Assembly: GCA_026989145.1 (NCBI GenBank)
Contig: JALSJU010000105.1
Coordinates: forward strand, 1 to 45,116
Length of the DNA stretch: 45,116 bases
Direction: 5' to 3'
Source: Thiotrichaceae bacterium
GTDB taxonomy: Bacteria > Pseudomonadota > Gammaproteobacteria > Thiotrichales > Thiotrichaceae
In this document: piece after piece, positions 35,235-44,542 of the stretch
How the letters are laid out: every line of letters starts with the position of its first letter
Position numbering within the stretch: position 1 is the stretch's first letter
Translations under genes and position numbers: made by a program
The notes under the pieces: model-generated
Told to the model about the DNA's origin: nothing
Databases searched by the model: none
Seen by the model: the letters and a program-made list of their open reading frames with translations, nothing else

Positions 35235-38200
35235 TTAAATATCTTTTTTCAGACGGATGCCTCTACGGGCTTTTTTATCGACCGATTTCGACTTTAAAAC
35301 AGACTGTTGCGATTCAGAAGTTTTTGGCTTTGTCGTAGCTTTTGACTTTGTCGTTGCTTTTGAGTTGGTTACAGCTTTATTATTTTTCATTTTTGGCTTA
35401 GCCACTATCGTTTTATTTGAATCATTTAGCGATTCAGTTTTAGCCACTACTTTATTGACCGGTTTACGTGGTGACGGTACCCAATCATCATCGTCGTCAT
35501 CTTTGCTAGCACGATTGAAAATCAAACTAAACAATCCCTTAACACTTGAAATTACCAGTGTTGCTGCCATACCTACTATGCCAAATAAGGTAGAAAAAAC
35601 ATCGCTAACTTTTTCACCAAAACTTTCCTCATAGTCAGAGTTACCCGTTGAAGATTTAGCTTGCTCTGCTGCCTTTTTATCTTTGGGATTAAAATCAGGC
35701 GGTACAATACTATTTCCATCACCATCAACACATAATGCTTTGCCTGCACTAATACACCCTAATGGCACAACCAATAACGTTAATAACGTCGAAATTAAAC
35801 CACCAAATACTAATGACACCGCCATTCCTTTAAAAATTGGATCAGTAATAATAACTAATGACCCGCCAATCAATGCAAATGCCGTTATTGCAATCGGTCT
35901 AGTTCGTGCCTCACAGGAATAAATAGCTGCATCTACGACACTCATACCCTCATTGATCACAGCGTTTTTGGTAAAATCAATTAACAATATTGAGTTTCTA
36001 ACCACTATACCGGCCAAAGCGATAAAGCCAATCATGGAGGTAGCCGTAAAATCAGCACCCCAAATCCAATGCCCTGGAATAATACCAATTAAGGTTAAAG
36101 GAATTGGGGCAATCGCAATAGCAGGAAGCAAGAAGTTTCCAAACAAGCCTACGATCAGCATGTAAATTAAAACTAAGGCAGCCATAAAGGCAATACCCAT
36201 ATCACGGAAAGTTTCAAACGTTACGGTCCACTCACCACCCCACTCGAAATTGGTTTTATCTGCATTATCCTCACGTCCAAACCAATTACCACCAGTAACA
36301 ACTGCACCATCTGGAGCGATATAGCCTTTGCCATCATTAGCAGCATCCAATAAATCACCCACTTGGAACATACCATAAACAGGGGCAGCCAAATCACCAA
36401 CTGTTTCCGCAGTCACGAACTCTACTGCGCGTAAATCTTTATGGTAGATAGGTTGATCAGCACGCTCAGAAACAAAACCTCCTAACTCAGACAACGGTAA
36501 TGTCTTCCCCATACGATTCGTAACTGGCAACTGAATTAAGCGGTTAATTTGCGAGCGAGCACTGAGAGGAACTTGCATCATTATAGGGGTTGGGTTAATC
36601 AACGCATTACGCTTTATATCACCTAAAACATAACCACCCATTGCCATTTCAAGTGTGGCATTAATATCCTCAACGCTAATTCCATTCCGCTGTGCTTTTG
36701 CTGCATCAACCTTAAAGCGTAAGATATCGTGAGGCTCTTCCAAGAAATTATCCACATCACCTAAATTGGGTGCATCTTCAAATATTTGAGTTAAATCTTT
36801 GGCTACTTGCCTACGCACTGCTGCACTTGGGCCATAAATTTCTGCTACCACAGACTGCAAAACAGGTGGACCTGGTGGCATTTCAACAACTTGGATTTTA
36901 GCGCCTAGCTTTTTCGCAATTGGCGTAAGTAATGCGCGTGCTTGTTCGGCAATTTCATGGCTCGATCGTTCACGATCATGCTTATCGGTTAACTGAACTT
37001 GGACATCGCCCTGCCATGAATTTTTACGCAAATAATAGTGCCGTACCAAACCATTGAAATTGAAGGGTGATGCTGTTCCTGAATACGTTTGCACAGCGGT
37101 AACTTCATCAATCTGTTGCATTTCGGTAGCAACTCTACTAATAAAATTAGCCGTTGTTGGTAATGACGTGCCCTCAGGAAAGTTCACCACAATATTAAAT
37201 TCAGGCTTATTGTCCAAAGGTAGCATTTTTACTTTTACACCATTGGTATAAAATAGTACTAACGTTAAAAGCAATACGCCGACTAGACCATAAATCAACA
37301 ACTTACCTTTCTTTCTATTTTGTATAAGAGGAATAATAATACCTCTAAAAAACTTCTCCAGAGTGGCTGCTTGACGGTGCTCTTTCTCCTCCATTTCTTC
37401 CAGCTGTTCTAAGCTCGGTTTAAACTTATTAGTTAACCACGGGGTAAATGCAAACGCTGCAAACAAAGAGAATATCATCGCTACCGAACCTAAGATTGGA
37501 ATCGGCGACATATAGGGGCCCATCATACCGCTTACAAAACCCATTGGGAGTAATGCTGCAATAACCGTCATGGTTGCTAGTATCGTCGGATTACCTACTT
37601 CACGCACCGCATCAACAGCGACATCGACATCGAGGCTCCCTGATAATAACCAACGCCGATAAATATTTTCCACCACTACAATGGCATCATCAACCAATAT
37701 TCCGATTGAGAAAATTAAGGCGAATAAGCTTACTCGATCAATCGTTAAACCTAGCATCCATGCTGCAAACACCGTTACAGTAATTACCACGGGGATAATA
37801 ATAAAGGTCACCAAGGAAGCGCGCCAGCCTAAGAACAGCAATACTAAAACTGTCACCATCATCGTCGCTTCAAATAACTTAAATAGAAGTTCGTTTACCT
37901 TACCTTTAGCTGATTCACCATAATTTCGTGTAATTGCCACATGCACATTATCAGGAATAATGCGGCCTTTTAAATATTCTACTTTTTCAAGTACAGCCTC
38001 TGCAACATCAACGCCGTTAGTACCATGTTTTTTTGCTATCGCCACGGTTACTGCTGCCGCTCCGTTAGCTCGCTCACTACCATCATCAACCGTTGCTTTA
38101 CCGGTGTAATAAGATACTGTTTTTGTTGCCTCATTTGGCCCCTCAACCACAGTTGCAATATCACGAACATAAACAGGCCGTCCATCAACCACTGCCACCA

Positions 38201-39014
38201 TCAAGCGCTTAACATCTTCAGCTGACTTTAGAAACGAGCCAGTAATGACATTGATAAATTTGTCGCTCGGCTCAATGGAACCGGCTTGACGCTCTGAGTT
38301 TGCCATGCGAATTGCATTTGCTACTTGCCCCAAAGACACACCATAGGTTGCTAAACGCTCAGGTAGCACTTCAATTAATAGCTGATCAGTTCTCCCATCT
38401 ACGATAAAACTTTGACTAGCATTTGGCACCTCACGGAGTTTTTGCAATAAATCCAGTGCAACCAGTTTTAATGATGCATCATCAACATCATTCGACCAAA
38501 GAGTGACTGTCACGACAGGTACATCATCTACACCCACTGGCTTAACTAAAAAACCAGTAATCCCTTGCGGCATTCTATTTTTATTAGAATTGAGTTTATC
38601 GTTAAGTTTTACAATGGATGATTCAAAATTCTCACCCACTTTAAACTGAACAGTGACCATTGCGTTACCACGGCTTGATGCAGAATAAACATGCTTAACG
38701 CCCGTGATTTCAGACATTATCCCTTCAAGCGGCCGTGCCACCTGTGACTCTACCTCTTTTCCCGTAGCACCTGGGTAACTGACAAAAATATCCACCATCG
38801 GCACAGAAATTTGCGGGTCTTCCTGCCTCGGCGTCATTTTCATGCCAAGTAAACCTAATGCTAAAAACGCGAACAATAGTAATAAAGCTAAAGGTGAGGT
38901 AATAAACATTTTAGCCATGCCACCAGCAATGCCTAAGTTTTTGGGCTCTTTCTCGGTACGCTTTGGAGAGTTATTTTCAACAGTGTTAGCAGTTTTATTG
39001 TCGTGATCGGTCAT
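35235..39014 (-). CDS. RND efflux transporter (AcrB-type) with C-terminal extension
   Basis: 1259 residues. The RND core has TM1 (SPLALLLLFAFLALGLLGM), then RQEDPQISVPMVDIFVSYPGAT and RPLEGIMSEITGVKHVYSAS. The TM4 charged motif lies in GILVDDAIVVVENIYRR (paired Asp). FIALAGIVVRNSILLIDFT stands near the second half. This HAE/AcrB-like group exports hydrophobic or cationic compounds. After the core ends at about 1110 there is a roughly 147-residue extension with one extra hydrophobic segment (about 1144-1166), six consecutive Asp (about 1172-1177) and a Lys/Ser/Thr-rich basic tail. A cytoplasmic N-terminal leader of about 30 residues is also long. Its adaptor is encoded 60 bp upstream; no TolC-type gene is present. 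Confidence 0.92.
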   Translation of the reverse strand: MTDHDNKTANTVENNSPKRTEKEPKNLGIAGGMAKMFITSPLALLLLFAFLALGLLGMKMTPRQEDPQISVPMVDIFVSYPGATGKEVESQVARPLEGIMSEITGVKHVYSASSRGNAMVTVQFKVGENFESSIVKLNDKLNSNKNRMPQGITGFLVKPVGVDDVPVVTVTLWSNDVDDASLKLVALDLLQKLREVPNASQSFIVDGRTDQLLIEVLPERLATYGVSLGQVANAIRMANSERQAGSIEPSDKFINVITGSFLKSAEDVKRLMVAVVDGRPVYVRDIATVVEGPNEATKTVSYYTGKATVDDGSERANGAAAVTVAIAKKHGTNGVDVAEAVLEKVEYLKGRIIPDNVHVAITRNYGESAKGKVNELLFKLFEATMMVTVLVLLFLGWRASLVTFIIIPVVITVTVFAAWMLGLTIDRVSLFALIFSIGILVDDAIVVVENIYRRWLLSGSLDVDVAVDAVREVGNPTILATMTVIAALLPMGFVSGMMGPYMSPIPILGSVAMIFSLFAAFAFTPWLTNKFKPSLEQLEEMEEKEHRQAATLEKFFRGIIIPLIQNRKKGKLLIYGLVGVLLLTLVLFYTNGVKVKMLPLDNKPEFNIVVNFPEGTSLPTTANFISRVATEMQQIDEVTAVQTYSGTASPFNFNGLVRHYYLRKNSWQGDVQVQLTDKHDRERSSHEIAEQARALLTPIAKKLGAKIQVVEMPPGPPVLQSVVAEIYGPSAAVRRQVAKDLTQIFEDAPNLGDVDNFLEEPHDILRFKVDAAKAQRNGISVEDINATLEMAMGGYVLGDIKRNALINPTPIMMQVPLSARSQINRLIQLPVTNRMGKTLPLSELGGFVSERADQPIYHKDLRAVEFVTAETVGDLAAPVYGMFQVGDLLDAANDGKGYIAPDGAVVTGGNWFGREDNADKTNFEWGGEWTVTFETFRDMGIAFMAALVLIYMLIVGLFGNFLLPAIAIAPIPLTLIGIIPGHWIWGADFTATSMIGFIALAGIVVRNSILLIDFTKNAVINEGMSVVDAAIYSCEARTRPIAITAFALIGGSLVIITDPIFKGMAVSLVFGGLISTLLTLLVVPLGCISAGKALCVDGDGNSIVPPDFNPKDKKAAEQAKSSTGNSDYEESFGEKVSDVFSTLFGIVGMAATLVISSVKGLFSLIFNRASKDDDDDDWVPSPRKPVNKVVAKTESLNDSNKTIVAKPKMKNNKAVTNSKATTKSKATTKPKTSESQQSVLKSKSVDKKARRGIRLKKDI

Positions 39015-39074
39015 AAGAAGGCTCTTTGTTCAATGGTTAGTTTATGTAATGAAATATTCCTCGCTACTACTGAC

Positions 39075-40199
39075 TTATGAACCCGGATACCACCCAGAAT
39101 TAACGCCTACCGGCGGATTATCGATAATTTTTTCGCCCTGCTTAAGGCCCGATACTACAGCAATACTTCTACCATCACTTTGCACTGCACCTAGTCTTAA
39201 CAACCTTAACGAAGTGGTTCGTTTCGCTTCATCAGCAACTAGCACCGTCGGCAAGCTCCCCCCTTTAATTAGTGCGGACTGAGGAATAACTATAATTGAT
39301 TTACCACCTGGCGTTGTGTCTGGCAAAAATACTTCTGCATACATCCCTGGGTTTGCAGGGTAACCCACTTTCAAATCAAACTTTACAACAACAGTGTGCC
39401 TGACAGGATCTGCAATTGGGTAAATTTGTGAAATTCGCGCAGTGGTCATCGACTGCCCAACACGTGCATTAACGGTCATACCTTTCTTTAGACTAGACAC
39501 TAACACTGAAGGTACATCCGCTTTTAGACGCAAGTACTTTATAAAACCAAACTTCATTAAAGGTTGCCCAGGCTGAACTGCATCTCCAACTTCTACCATT
39601 TTTGACATTATAATGCCTTCAAAAGGAGCTACTGAGATAGTGTCCTTTATTTTGGTATTGAGCTCGTTCATTTGCGACCAAGCCATCATAACTTGGCTTT
39701 CGGCCTGAGATACACCCGTAGCACTATTCATTAAATCAGAGTAACGATTATAATCACTGTTGGTTTCTCCCATCATGTTATACATAGGCCGCGTGAAATA
39801 TATATCCATCATCGAAGGCAGACCCATGCCTGGCATCCCTGTTATATCTTTGCTTCGAGGTGATACAACTTCACGTTGATATTGTGCTTGGGAGTTTTTA
39901 AGTGCTGCCTGAGCGGAGGTAATCTGCGACCACAAAGTATTTCGTTTTGCCATCAAAGATGAGTCATCTATTTTAACAAGCACGTCTCCTTTTTTTAATG
40001 AAGCCCCAACCTCGCCACCTAAAGAGATAACTTTCCCAGGTATTTGAGCAGTGACGGTTGTTTCTTTGTAAGGAACAACTGTACTCCCCAAAATAGTTTG
40101 CGAGCTTGAAAAAGAGCTACTTACGGTAATAATTTCTGAAGCATTCGCTAAAAACGAAAGCATTAAAGCACTTGAGGCAAGGACTGATCTCAGCCACAT
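39075..40199 (-). CDS. RND efflux periplasmic adaptor (membrane-fusion protein)
   Basis: As annotated from ATG 40197-40199, 374 residues: signal peptide MWLRSVLASSALMLSFLANA, barrel-sandwich (VTAQIPGKVISLGGEVGASLKKGDVLVKID) and a helical hairpin (about 85-185). The beta-barrel with IVIPQSALIKGG and a C-terminal membrane-proximal domain follow. The frame is open to 40355. An ATG at 40250 with AGGA upstream would add 17 residues before the signal peptide and is the main alternative. The hairpin is unusually Met-rich (eleven Met between about 122 and 177). It pairs with the RND pump 60 bp downstream. Confidence 0.88.
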   Translation of the reverse strand: MWLRSVLASSALMLSFLANASEIITVSSSFSSSQTILGSTVVPYKETTVTAQIPGKVISLGGEVGASLKKGDVLVKIDDSSLMAKRNTLWSQITSAQAALKNSQAQYQREVVSPRSKDITGMPGMGLPSMMDIYFTRPMYNMMGETNSDYNRYSDLMNSATGVSQAESQVMMAWSQMNELNTKIKDTISVAPFEGIIMSKMVEVGDAVQPGQPLMKFGFIKYLRLKADVPSVLVSSLKKGMTVNARVGQSMTTARISQIYPIADPVRHTVVVKFDLKVGYPANPGMYAEVFLPDTTPGGKSIIVIPQSALIKGGSLPTVLVADEAKRTTSLRLLRLGAVQSDGRSIAVVSGLKQGEKIIDNPPVGVNSGWYPGS

Positions 40200-40573
40200 T
40201 TTGGACAACTGAAAATTCACACAATTCTGAAGACGTTCGACTATAAGCATTATTATTAGTTTCCTATATTTAGTCACTCCGGCTACCGTTTCTTTAACTA
40301 AAGAACCGTTAGTACCACCCGATGTGTTTGGCAAAACCATGTATTCAATAAACACGCGATTTATACCAGAAATAAAGAAAGTAACTGCGTCTCAATGGAG
40401 GTATTAATAAGGGTATTAATGAGAATATTGAAGCAAAGCTACTCCTAGCACCGCCGACTATAGCGTTTTAAGCGGTATTTTTCCAGCTGAAAATATGCAT
40501 TAAAGCGGGCAAGTTACACCTTTTCTCTGAAAGGTAAATACATATTAAATCAGTATATTAGCTACACTTCAGC
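40200..40573. other. Intergenic region between gspJ and the pump operon
   Basis: No gene supported. It carries the probable pump-operon promoter and a direct repeat GGTATTAAT at 40400-40408 and 40412-40420 (12-bp spacing), which could be a regulator half-site pair. A small hairpin ACCTTT/AAAGGT at 40518-40535 lacks a T run and is not called a terminator. The lower part may encode the N-terminal residues of the adaptor if the upstream start is used. Confidence 0.4.
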
Positions 40574-41197
40574 TTACTGAATTGGAATAATACGTTTAAT
40601 TTTTCCCCAGTATTTATGCTCCAGTGTGAATTCTACGGCTTTAGGCAAGCCTTTAGCTCTTTTTCCCCAGTTATCTTGCCACCCCCTTTTTACAGATAAG
40701 AGTCGCAATGTGAACTCATCGACATTATCTAACAATGTCATTTTCACTGGCTCTGCACCCAGATGATCAACCAAATTCCAACTAGAACGTATCAGCTTGT
40801 TATCGTCCAAATCATAACGCACACGCTGCAAGGTGCTGCGCTTCAAGTCCATTGGATTAGAATTACCAGCACGCGTAAATTCCAGCAAGCCATCTTGACC
40901 AAGCCCGTATAAAAACGCTCCTTCACTTTGTCCAAAACCCGCGCTTCTACTACGAAAAACTAACTGTCGCATATCACGCTCTAAAAACATCATGGTTCTT
41001 TTTAAGGATTTAAGCTGGGCTTCTTGAGAGGTTAGAACTTCATTACTTTTAAATATGTTGATCAAACCACCGTATGCCATTAATGACATCATGGAAAAAA
41101 TCATCATCGAAACCAACAACTCAATCAAAGTAAAACCCGATTGCTTGTGGCAAGGTGACTTAAAGCTTCTCTGGCAATTATTTGTTGAGAAATTCAT
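40574..41197 (-). CDS. gspJ: Type II secretion minor pseudopilin GspJ
   Basis: 207 residues. A prepilin leader ends in Gly before FTLIELLVSMMIFSMM, with Glu at +5 of the mature protein. A body of GspJ length contains RDMRQLVFRSR and DEFTLRLLSVKRGWQDNWGK-type features. GspJ forms the pseudopilus tip with GspI and GspK. It is the last of the four pseudopilin genes here, and its ATG touches the gspI stop. gspK, normally next, is missing: the following gene is the pump adaptor on the same strand. Confidence 0.9.
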   Translation of the reverse strand: MNFSTNNCQRSFKSPCHKQSGFTLIELLVSMMIFSMMSLMAYGGLINIFKSNEVLTSQEAQLKSLKRTMMFLERDMRQLVFRSRSAGFGQSEGAFLYGLGQDGLLEFTRAGNSNPMDLKRSTLQRVRYDLDDNKLIRSSWNLVDHLGAEPVKMTLLDNVDEFTLRLLSVKRGWQDNWGKRAKGLPKAVEFTLEHKYWGKIKRIIPIQ

Positions 41198-41580
41198 TAT
41201 GGTCTAGCCAAAAAACCAACAACGGTTACAACAGGATCAGCATCGCTTTTACCCCCTTCTGGCCACACAGAAAGCTCCACCCGTTTAATATTAGCATCAT
41301 CAGTTTTAATAGTCTTTTGCACCCAGTTCCACTTTCGATCAACCATTTCTTGGTCACCTTTAACTTCTCCCAACTTCGGCCATGATTTTTTTATTCTTAA
41401 CTCAGCTAATTCGTTAAGAGCGACCCATTGAGCAAAGGTTCTATCGGAAAGTCTTGCTGAATTTTTTGCCGCAGACCCCATCACTTTTATCACGCCACCC
41501 AATGAAATTGCCACCACAAATAGGGCAACCATCACCTCCAATAAGGTGAAACCTTTAGACTTATTACGACTATTTGGCAT
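41197..41580 (-). CDS. gspI: Type II secretion minor pseudopilin GspI
   Basis: 127 residues from ATG 41578-41580 (MPNSRNKSKGFTLLEVMVALFVVA). The frame is open 15 codons further, but those lie inside gspH and would give an odd leader. The prepilin cleavage site KG|FTLLEVMVAL is canonical, and ARLSDRTFAQWVALNELAELRI is typical of GspI. The gene overlaps gspH by 11 bp and gspJ by 1 bp, so translation of gspH-I-J is coupled. Confidence 0.93.
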   Translation of the reverse strand: MPNSRNKSKGFTLLEVMVALFVVAISLGGVIKVMGSAAKNSARLSDRTFAQWVALNELAELRIKKSWPKLGEVKGDQEMVDRKWNWVQKTIKTDDANIKRVELSVWPEGGKSDADPVVTVVGFLARP

Positions 41581-42070
41581 CTTTCTTTTCAATTCGCTGC
41601 TTAATGAGTCCACCGGCATCAACACTAATATCTAAGTTAATTTTATTAAGATAACTTAAGCGATAACTAAAAGGAGTGACTTCGCCAGTTGATAAAATCA
41701 AAATTTGCGGCGCAATATTTTTCTTCTTGCTTAAGGCTATAGGTTCACCTTCTAAGAAGAGTGCCGGCTTGATCACATCAGGAAAATCGTTTCGTGAAAA
41801 AGCATCTTCTGCGGCTACCCAGCTACTCTGATCATTTAGATAAAATGCATAACCAGTAGCATCTAAAGACAGCGCAAACTCACGAGATTGCAAGGTTGCT
41901 TCATCTTGTGCAAAATTAATTAAGGCGACCAAGCGATCGCCTTCTTTTTCTAGCAACTCATCTGCTTGGTTACTAGGGAATGACAAGGTAACCGCTCCCA
42001 TCATGATCGCGGCGATAACCACCACGACCATCATCTCAATCAGCGTAAATCCTTTTGAGTTATTACTCAT
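41570..42070 (-). CDS. gspH: Type II secretion minor pseudopilin GspH
   Basis: 166 residues with prepilin site KG|FTLIEMMVVVVIAAIMMG. GspH features follow: SFPSNQADELLEKEGDRLVALINFAQDEATLQSREFAL. GspH is a minor pseudopilin that contacts the main GspG pilus in the periplasmic piston. It begins 8 bp after gspG and overlaps gspI. Confidence 0.92.
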   Translation of the reverse strand: MSNNSKGFTLIEMMVVVVIAAIMMGAVTLSFPSNQADELLEKEGDRLVALINFAQDEATLQSREFALSLDATGYAFYLNDQSSWVAAEDAFSRNDFPDVIKPALFLEGEPIALSKKKNIAPQILILSTGEVTPFSYRLSYLNKINLDISVDAGGLIKQRIEKKDAK

Positions 42071-42078
42071 TGATACTT

Positions 42079-42516
42079 TTACTTATCGATAGCCCAATTA
42101 CCAATATCATCATCGCTTTGCACGCCATCAGGACCGAAAGAATAAATATCAAAATCGCCATGCGAACCAGGACTTAAATATTTGTAAGGATTTTCCCAAG
42201 GATCCATCGGCGTTTTATTTAAGTATTGACGCCAATTTTTAGGCGCTGGATCACCTGATGGCTTCGTCACTAGCGCCTCTAAACCTTGATCGGTACTGGG
42301 GTATTGATAATTTTCTGCTTTGTATAATTCAAGTTGTGAACTGATACTTTTAATATCTGTGCCAGCACGAGAAATGCTCGCTTTCTCGATATTGCCTAGC
42401 AGTTTAGGCCCAATTGCCGCTGCCATAATGGCGATAATAACAACCACAACCATGACTTCCAACAAGGTAAAACCTGTTGCGCGCGTTTTTACTCGCTGTT
42501 GAACTAACTGTTTCAT
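42079..42516 (-). CDS. gspG: Type II secretion major pseudopilin GspG
   Basis: 145 residues, the main pseudopilus subunit. The leader ends at TG|FTLLEVMVVVVIIAIMAA, followed by the GspG signature YQYPSTDQGLEALVTKPSG, and DPWENPYKYLSPGSHGDFDIYSFGPDGV with the calcium-binding C-terminal loop. First of gspG-H-I-J. gspC-F, gspK-N and the ATPase are not in this window. It diverges from the rhombosortase gene, with their start regions under 100 bp apart. Confidence 0.96.
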   Translation of the reverse strand: MKQLVQQRVKTRATGFTLLEVMVVVVIIAIMAAAIGPKLLGNIEKASISRAGTDIKSISSQLELYKAENYQYPSTDQGLEALVTKPSGDPAPKNWRQYLNKTPMDPWENPYKYLSPGSHGDFDIYSFGPDGVQSDDDIGNWAIDK

Positions 42517-42613
42517 TCTATATTCCCTAATTACTTGTTATCTTTAATTATCTACTGTTATGATTATTTCACCATTCTGCCACAACTACGTCTATTACCA
42601 AAACACTGATTTG

Positions 42614-43195
42614 ATGAGAAAAATACTACCTACTCTGCTCGCACTGAGTTTACTCATGATTACCTTGCAATTTTTTCAAGATGCTTTGGTGTTTAAAAAA
42701 GGCCATATCACTAATGGTGAGTGGTGGCGTCTTATCACTGGCAACTTCGTCCATACTAACTATCCACACCTTGCGCTTAACTTAACAGGGTGGTGGATTA
42801 TGGGCTTCTTGTTTGTGGACACCTTTCAAAGCAAAAAAATCCTTTTAAGTACGATTTTTTTAAGTCTATTCACAGGTATTTGCCTTTATTTGTTTAGCCC
42901 AAACCTAGAATGGTACGCCGGATTTTCAGGCGTTCTATATGGTTTATTTTTAGTCGGTGCGATAACTGCCATCCTACAAAAAGACTATTTATTTGGCTTT
43001 GGCATTGCTGCACTAATTGTTGGCAAAGTACTCTGGGGTCACTTTATAGGTGAGAGCGAAACCAGTGCGGAACTTATCGGCGTGCCTGTTGCTACCGATG
43101 CTCATTTGTTTGGTATAACAGGTGCAACCATTATAGGAATAATTTTAAGTCTCACCCATTGGCTTCACGAACGTTCGCGATCAACCGCACGATAA
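42614..43195 (+). CDS. rrtA: Rhombosortase (rhomboid-family intramembrane protease)
   Basis: 193 residues from ATG 42614 (MRKILPTLLALSLL); the frame is open to an ATG at 42560 (18 extra residues), with no clear ribosome site for either. About six membrane helices. The catalytic serine is in WYAGFSGVLYG and the histidine in ATDAHLFGITGA, the rhomboid Ser/His dyad. EWWRLITGNFVHTNYPHLALNLTGWW is the early family motif. Rhombosortases cut C-terminal GlyGly-CTERM tails of proteins exported by type II secretion, and the gene here stands beside gspG-H-I-J. The 3' end overlaps purD by 31 bp, convergently. Confidence 0.87.
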   Translation: MRKILPTLLALSLLMITLQFFQDALVFKKGHITNGEWWRLITGNFVHTNYPHLALNLTGWWIMGFLFVDTFQSKKILLSTIFLSLFTGICLYLFSPNLEWYAGFSGVLYGLFLVGAITAILQKDYLFGFGIAALIVGKVLWGHFIGESETSAELIGVPVATDAHLFGITGATIIGIILSLTHWLHERSRSTAR

Positions 43196-44451
43196 GCAAT
43201 ATCAGTACGGTAAAACACACCTTCCCAGCTAATTTTACTGACTGAATCATACGCTACTTTCTGCGCTGCTGTGACGTTCTCACCTAAACCCACTACACAT
43301 AATACACGCCCTCCGCTAGTAGTAATTTCACCATTGTTATCCCTAGATGTACCCGCATGAAATACTTTACTCGTCGCAGATTCAGGAAACAACCCCGATA
43401 TTACTTTACCTTTTGCATAATTATCAGGGTAGCCATCCGCTGCCAGAACAACCCCGACTGCTGAGCGAGAATCCCACTGAATGCTTTCTTGATCTAAGTT
43501 GCCGTCAAGCGCAGACTCCATCAACATCACAATATCAGATTGTAAGCGCATCATTACTGGCTGTGTTTCAGGGTCTCCAAAACGCACATTATATTCCAGC
43601 ACCTTAGCATCACCGTTTGCATCAATCATAACGCCTGCGTATAAAAACCCAGTAAACGGATGACCTTCATCAATCATACCTTGTATGGTTGGCTCAATCA
43701 CAGTACGCATGATTTTTTCACTAATTTCAGGGGTAACAACTGGCGCAGGTGAATACGCGCCCATGCCACCAGTATTTGGACCGTTATCACCATTATCACG
43801 GGCTTTATGGTCTTGCGAAGTTGCCATTGGTAAATAGTTTTCACCATCTGCAATAACAATGATGCTAGCCTCTTCACCGCTTAAAAACTCTTCAATTACC
43901 ACCCGATGGCCCGCTTCACCAAAGGTATTCCCTGCTAGCATATCCTTAACCGCAGCAACCGCGTCATTTTCAGTTTGCGCTAAAATCACCCCTTTTCCCG
44001 CTGCTAAACCATCCGCTTTTATAACAATGGGCGCACCCTGTTCTTTTATATATGCAATGGCTTGATCAATATCGGTGAAATTTGCATATGCTGCCGTAGG
44101 GATGTTATGACGCGCAAAAAAATCTTTTGAAAATGCTTTTGAGCCTTCAAGCTGAGCAGCGGCTTTGGTTGGCCCGAAACATCGCAAACCCTCCTTGGTA
44201 AATGTGTCAACCACGCCTAGCACCAAAGGCACTTCAGGCCCCACAACAGTTAAGCCAATCTGATTTTCTTTTGCGAAATCAACTAAACCTTGAATATCCT
44301 CAACCGCAATTGAGGTATTTTCTACTTTATCTTCAAGTGCTGTTCCCGCATTCCCCGGAGCTACAAAAATCTTTTCGACTTTAGGAGACTGTGCCATCTT
44401 CCACGCTAATGCATGTTCGCGTCCACCACTACCGATTAAAAGTATTTTCAT
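43165..44451 (-). CDS. purD: Phosphoribosylamine-glycine ligase
   Basis: PurD makes glycinamide ribonucleotide in purine synthesis using ATP. 428 residues with N-terminal MKILLIGSGGREHALAWK and GPEVPLVLGVVD. The ATP-grasp lies through VIKADGLAAGKGVILA, then HKARDNGDNGPNTGGMGAYSP and LEYNVRFGDPETQ. I choose ATG 44449-44451 with GGTAGG nearby; the frame opens two codons earlier at a TTG. It is convergent with the rhombosortase gene and divergent from ispH. purH, a common partner, is not seen. Confidence 0.97.
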   Translation of the reverse strand: MKILLIGSGGREHALAWKMAQSPKVEKIFVAPGNAGTALEDKVENTSIAVEDIQGLVDFAKENQIGLTVVGPEVPLVLGVVDTFTKEGLRCFGPTKAAAQLEGSKAFSKDFFARHNIPTAAYANFTDIDQAIAYIKEQGAPIVIKADGLAAGKGVILAQTENDAVAAVKDMLAGNTFGEAGHRVVIEEFLSGEEASIIVIADGENYLPMATSQDHKARDNGDNGPNTGGMGAYSPAPVVTPEISEKIMRTVIEPTIQGMIDEGHPFTGFLYAGVMIDANGDAKVLEYNVRFGDPETQPVMMRLQSDIVMLMESALDGNLDQESIQWDSRSAVGVVLAADGYPDNYAKGKVISGLFPESATSKVFHAGTSRDNNGEITTSGGRVLCVVGLGENVTAAQKVAYDSVSKISWEGVFYRTDIAYRAVDRERS

Positions 44452-44542
44452 AATCAACCTACCCTTACTTTTTCTGTGTTTCGTGCATTATAAGGAATAC
44501 TGTTCTAACATGTAGTGAATTATTCACCAGTAGAAAAATAAT

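Noticed and set aside
40518-40535. ACCTTT/AAAGGT hairpin downstream of gspJ
   Set aside because: Short stem and no T run on the minus strand; not enough for a terminator call.
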